In this document: piece after piece, positions 60,655-64,000 of the stretch
Numbering within the stretch: position 1 is the first letter of the stretch
Layout of the letters: the number at the start of each line of letters is the position of its first letter
Assembly: GCA_948473115.1 (NCBI GenBank)
Contig: CAOKWI010000013.1
Location: 1 to 64,000 of the forward strand
Reading direction: 5' to 3'
DNA length: 64,000 nucleotides
Origin: an uncultured Lachnospiraceae bacterium
Lineage (GTDB): Bacteria > Bacillota > Clostridia > Lachnospirales > Lachnospiraceae
Translations under genes and position numbers: made by a program
The notes under the pieces: generated by a model
The model's input: the letters and a program-made list of their open reading frames with translations, nothing else
Databases searched by the model: none
What the model was told of the DNA's origin: nothing

Positions 60655-60790
60655 TTCCCTTTTCAACTTTATGCTTTCGCTTCGCGCATTTCGTTTCGCT
60701 TTATGCTTTCACTTTACGCATTTCAATTCACTTTGTGCTTCCACTTAATGCATTTCGTTTCGCCTTGCGTTTTCACTTTGCGCATTTCAT
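60655..60790. repeat. Degenerate tandem repeat between the two LRR genes
   Basis: A unit of roughly 32-36 bp, near GCATTTCGTTTCGCTTTATG followed by CTTTCACTTTAC, is repeated about four times from the LRR start codon to the stop of the next gene. On the transcript it is purine-rich (GAAAGCG/TGAAA). The last codons of the larger LRR protein (KVKVKAKAK) are part of it. Confidence 0.65.
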
Positions 60791-63700
60791 TTCGCTTTCG
60801 CTTTTACCTTCACCTTTTGCGGCTTTCTCTTATCCTTCTGCATGAACATTACGAAGGACAGACATGCCAGGCCTACTGACAGGAACCACTTGGGATGGAT
60901 ACCGTCCCCCGTCTTAGGCGTGGAATCGGCACTTCCCCCGGCGGACAAATTCGCAGTGTCCACATAAATCACATAAGGTGAAAAATGCTCTGCCCTGAAG
61001 GTGATACAGGAAACTCCCGAAATTGTGGTAAACTTGGCATTCAATTTATCCAGCCTGTCATTTACCACGCCCGCCACCTTGTTATTACCCGCGTAAGTGA
61101 TCAGGGAATCAGGCAGCGGCAGCGTAATATCAACAGATAATCCCGTAGTATCCGTAATCTTATTCGTGCCCGTGGAATCATACAGTGAGATATCCATGGG
61201 GAAATACTTAATATTATCCAGGCTGCCATACTCAGCCATCAACGCCCTTACTGCCGCTTCTGATGCTTCGGCACTCTCCGTGATCTTGATCACGAAATTA
61301 TCCGATGAACCGTTTACCGTAGCCGCCACCACTCCGGTGTTGGAAATACCGTTCTTATCAATGACTACCGTGGTACCTCCATTGGACACGGTGCCGGTAT
61401 TATTGGGCCGTCTTCCCGAGTTAGCGCTGGAAGAAGTACCGCTTCCGTTGGAGCTTGATGATCTCGCCCTGTAGTGTGCCGTCACGGTAACATTTCCTTC
61501 CGGCATTGTGATCACCGTTGCGGAAAGTACCTTGCTGGCAATCGTCGTATTCTCCGGATCAATCGTCCAATGGCTGAACTCCTGGGTGGAGCTGGGATCA
61601 TTCGCGATTACAATAGGCTGTGCCCCCGCCACATAACTGCCGGATCCGCTTCCGTTCTGTACCGTCAGCGTATAAAATTTCGAATTGCTGCCATTACCGC
61701 TTCCATTGCCGCTGGTGGTTCCACCCGGATTATTGGGGTTATTCGGGTTGTTCGGGTTGTTTGGATCATTCGGGTCGTTCGGGTTACCGGAATTACCACC
61801 ACCCTGGATATACTGTGCATATACATCCAGATCCTTCGTCACATTCGTAGGGGAAGGAAGCCACTTTTCAAAAGTATAGCCCTCACGCACAGGATCCCTC
61901 GGAATAATGGCATCCTTTCCGTCATCCACTCTCTGGATAGAGAGCACCGTCTCATTCCAGTCAAGGAAACGGACTACATGCTGACCGGAAGTGGAATCAA
62001 TCTTCTCATATGTCGCCATGATGGTCAGATCTTTCTGCACATTTTCAATTCTGCCATCCACGACTTTAGTGGGTTCCTCGATGGGGGTAATAAAATTCCA
62101 GCCGGTAAATATATAACCGTCGCGGGCAGGGTCACGGGGAAATTCTACGCTCTCACCTTTAGCAACCCTCACTTCCTTGAGTACTTTGTTGTCATGGTCA
62201 AGAAAGGTAACCGTCACCTTTTGGGTCTCAGGGTCAATGGGGTCATACATCGCCGTGGTCGTGGTTGGCTCTGTAATGCAGTCCACAGGAGGATTCCACC
62301 TTGAAAAAGTATAACCCTCTCTCTCTGGTATCTCAAAAGTAGGCACCGCCGCCTTTCCTTCTTCCACGTCCATGGTTCCCAGTATTTTACCATCCCACCC
62401 GAAGAATGTCACTTTATGGTAGATAGGCTCCAGATAATCCTTCCGTGTAATATTATTCTCTTTTGCAAAGATAGCAGCCACACTATCCTCCGGAGTATGA
62501 AATACTAATTTGCCCAGATCTGTCAGATCTTCGTAATCACCACCATCCACATTTCCAAAGGCCTCGTTGTGTATCACACTGACACTTCTGGGAATCGTAA
62601 TCAGAGTAAGATAACTGTCCGTAAAAGCTCCCTTACTAATACTCTTGCAAGTGCCTGGCAGATCCACCCTGAACAAAGACTTGGTTCTCCTAAAAGCATT
62701 TTCCGGCACACTCTCGATCTGTGTCTGGCTGAGATCCACCGAACTTATGTCCGTATCCATAAACGCCTCGGGATAAATTGATTTCACTCCCGTAAGTTCT
62801 TCGGCTTCGATCATAGGAATACCCCGCTTGCACAGGTACTCTACAAGCACCTCCTTTTTTCCACTGGAACCCGATGCGTAAATAATGGAATCTTCACAGG
62901 TAAAATGCTCGCTTCCATTAAAATTCACAGCCGCCAGGCTGGTACATTTCGTAAAAGGACGAAGTCCCAATTCGCTGGTTGACTCGGAGACACTCACAGC
63001 AGACAGATTGTCGCATCCTTCAAAGGCATAATTGCCAATAGATTTCAGGGGACCGTTTAGCGTAACACCCGTAAGGGTATCACACTCCCTGAATGCACCT
63101 GCATTGATAGCCAGCAATCCGTTCGTTTCCAATGTCTTGTATGCTTTGGGAAGCCATACCCGATCCTGCTGCTCCTTGTATGCAAACAAGCCCATATAAC
63201 CGGAAGTCCCATCGCCATCGCTGACAGAACCGGAATCACCACCAGCATTCGGATCCGCCACAAGATTGCCCGCAGAGTCCACTGTGGCAATGGATTCAAT
63301 ACCGTCCGGCAGCCTCAGCGCCAAGACTGCATTAATGATCTGCTTCTGGTAGTCAGTCAGGTTACTGCCCGCAGTATAATCGGTTACCGCACCGGTCATT
63401 GCATTTGCCAGTTCATCCGTCATATACGCATATTTATACCCGCCGTCAAGATCCTTCTGTATATATACCCCGTTCTTAAGGTCATTAAGGGTAGGATAAT
63501 TAATCAGTTCATTTAGTCCCGTAGTTTCATTATACCTGACCTCCAGGTTGGTGGGCCACCCGCTGTTATAAGTAATATAAGTCCTGTACTGTGATCCCGT
63601 GTTAATATATTCGGAGGGCGTCATTGCATAAGTAAACGGACGGCTGGCAGAAGAAATCGTGCCAATAAAATTCAAATGAGAATCCTGACCCGCCTGGCCG

Positions 63701-64000
63701 GGACAAGTGCTCAAGTGGCCTGCAGTTATCTCCTGCGTATTGAACGCGCCTGCCCCAATGGTCTCCACGTTCTCCGCATTTGTGAAAATTACATTTTCCA
63801 GATGATGGCTGCCCCTGAATGCATTTTCCGCAATGTAAGTCACGGATGCAGGAATGGTAATCGTCTTTAAATTACACTTGTTCTGGAAAGTGCCGGAGTC
63901 TATGCCAACAATCCCTTTAGGTCCCACGACCTCCGGAAGTGTGACTGTCTCCATCTTGCCGCCATTTTCCATTTCACACTTTACGATCTTTCCCTCTTCG
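60787..64000 (-). CDS. Large LRR_5/InlB-repeat cell-wall protein, 5' end outside window
   Basis: 1070 codons are visible and the frame is still open at the right edge, so the N terminus is missing. LRR_5 repeats (to about residue 510 counted from the ATG at 63972) are followed by three InlB-B/Listeria-Bacteroides repeats (such as VTFLDHDNKVLKEVRVAKGE and REGYTFEKW). An NDPNNPNN spacer, a divergent InlB repeat, a C-terminal domain, STPKTGD, a membrane helix and a basic tail follow. PKTG is the sorting signal of clostridial (S/N/P)PxTG sortases, so it is probably wall-linked. The role is presumably adhesion. Confidence 0.93.
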   Translation of the reverse strand, partial: EEGKIVKCEMENGGKMETVTLPEVVGPKGIVGIDSGTFQNKCNLKTITIPASVTYIAENAFRGSHHLENVIFTNAENVETIGAGAFNTQEITAGHLSTCPGQAGQDSHLNFIGTISSASRPFTYAMTPSEYINTGSQYRTYITYNSGWPTNLEVRYNETTGLNELINYPTLNDLKNGVYIQKDLDGGYKYAYMTDELANAMTGAVTDYTAGSNLTDYQKQIINAVLALRLPDGIESIATVDSAGNLVADPNAGGDSGSVSDGDGTSGYMGLFAYKEQQDRVWLPKAYKTLETNGLLAINAGAFRECDTLTGVTLNGPLKSIGNYAFEGCDNLSAVSVSESTSELGLRPFTKCTSLAAVNFNGSEHFTCEDSIIYASGSSGKKEVLVEYLCKRGIPMIEAEELTGVKSIYPEAFMDTDISSVDLSQTQIESVPENAFRRTKSLFRVDLPGTCKSISKGAFTDSYLTLITIPRSVSVIHNEAFGNVDGGDYEDLTDLGKLVFHTPEDSVAAIFAKENNITRKDYLEPIYHKVTFFGWDGKILGTMDVEEGKAAVPTFEIPEREGYTFSRWNPPVDCITEPTTTTAMYDPIDPETQKVTVTFLDHDNKVLKEVRVAKGESVEFPRDPARDGYIFTGWNFITPIEEPTKVVDGRIENVQKDLTIMATYEKIDSTSGQHVVRFLDWNETVLSIQRVDDGKDAIIPRDPVREGYTFEKWLPSPTNVTKDLDVYAQYIQGGGNSGNPNDPNDPNNPNNPNNPNNPGGTTSGNGSGNGSNSKFYTLTVQNGSGSGSYVAGAQPIVIANDPSSTQEFSHWTIDPENTTIASKVLSATVITMPEGNVTVTAHYRARSSSSNGSGTSSSANSGRRPNNTGTVSNGGTTVVIDKNGISNTGVVAATVNGSSDNFVIKITESAEASEAAVRALMAEYGSLDNIKYFPMDISLYDSTGTNKITDTTGLSVDITLPLPDSLITYAGNNKVAGVVNDRLDKLNAKFTTISGVSCITFRAEHFSPYVIYVDTANLSAGGSADSTPKTGDGIHPKWFLSVGLACLSFVMFMQKDKRKPQKVKVKAKAK
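61727..61788. repeat. 9-bp coding repeat (Asn-Pro-Asn/Asp)
   Basis: ATTCGGGTT-type units repeated about seven times encode the PNDPNDPNNPNN spacer of the large surface protein. Slippage in this tract would vary spacer length between strains. Confidence 0.8.

Noticed and set aside
61727..61788. Possible CRISPR-like array
   Set aside because: The regular repeats are 9-bp coding units giving an Asn-Pro spacer; there are no unique spacers.

Overview
The window looks like a chromosomal segment of a gut Lachnospiraceae-type Clostridia (Firmicutes). The evidence is a mid GC content, strong AGGAGG-type ribosome binding sites, sigma-A promoters, a clostridial Re-citrate synthase, NfnAB, FtsK/SpoIIIE beside a TepA-like protease, and BspA-like leucine-rich-repeat surface proteins with a PKTG-type anchor. 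Almost every gene is on the minus strand. No rRNA, tRNA or CRISPR array was recognised.

Layout. (1) 1-1430: the right part of a probable mobile element. It has an XRE repressor with operator-like repeats, an inverted-repeat/GCACGC-rich region that could be a transfer origin, and a convincing unannotated small RNA (promoter, long hairpin, terminator hairpin) at about 962-1083. (2) 1495-13700: pgi, a response regulator/histidine kinase/lipoprotein cluster, asnB, a HEAT-like protein, a DUF6512-type membrane protein, a HAD phosphatase, a 164-bp MITE-like element and a YdeI-like protein. (3) 13772-29490: an accessory, generally more AT-rich stretch of small single genes (methyltransferase, five intact GNATs, MATE pump, hydrolases, two metallophosphoesterases, HD protein). 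It contains several broken genes: an AAA-ATPase without its N terminus, a frameshifted DUF262 remnant joined in frame to a HEIxH protein, and a half-length GNAT. A 28-bp perfect direct repeat marks past rearrangement. (4) 29580-50916: a long conserved minus-strand backbone with rlmH, nfnB-nfnA, fhs, ftsK, a TepA-like protease, a GT-C-like membrane protein with a 33-bp-repeat tail plus its GT2 partner, yebC, a CNNM/CorC protein, mazF, alr, nnr, a coiled-coil protein and rex. (5) 51280-57337: an ABC-F gene with a structured leader, then Re-citrate synthase, a GntR/FCD regulator and NADP isocitrate dehydrogenase, an operon that makes 2-oxoglutarate. The -10 box of its promoter sits inside a nested palindrome that fits a GntR site. 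(6) 57422-64000: a cytoplasmic-type subtilase and two large LRR surface proteins, the last running off the right edge.

Three families of intergenic repeats recur: 26-bp palindromes with GGGAAACGCT arms, elements ending in TAACAGTTCAGCC, and the 164-bp MITE. One TAACAGTTCAGCC copy appears to supply the C-terminal extension of mazF. Another forms the leader of the ABC-F gene.
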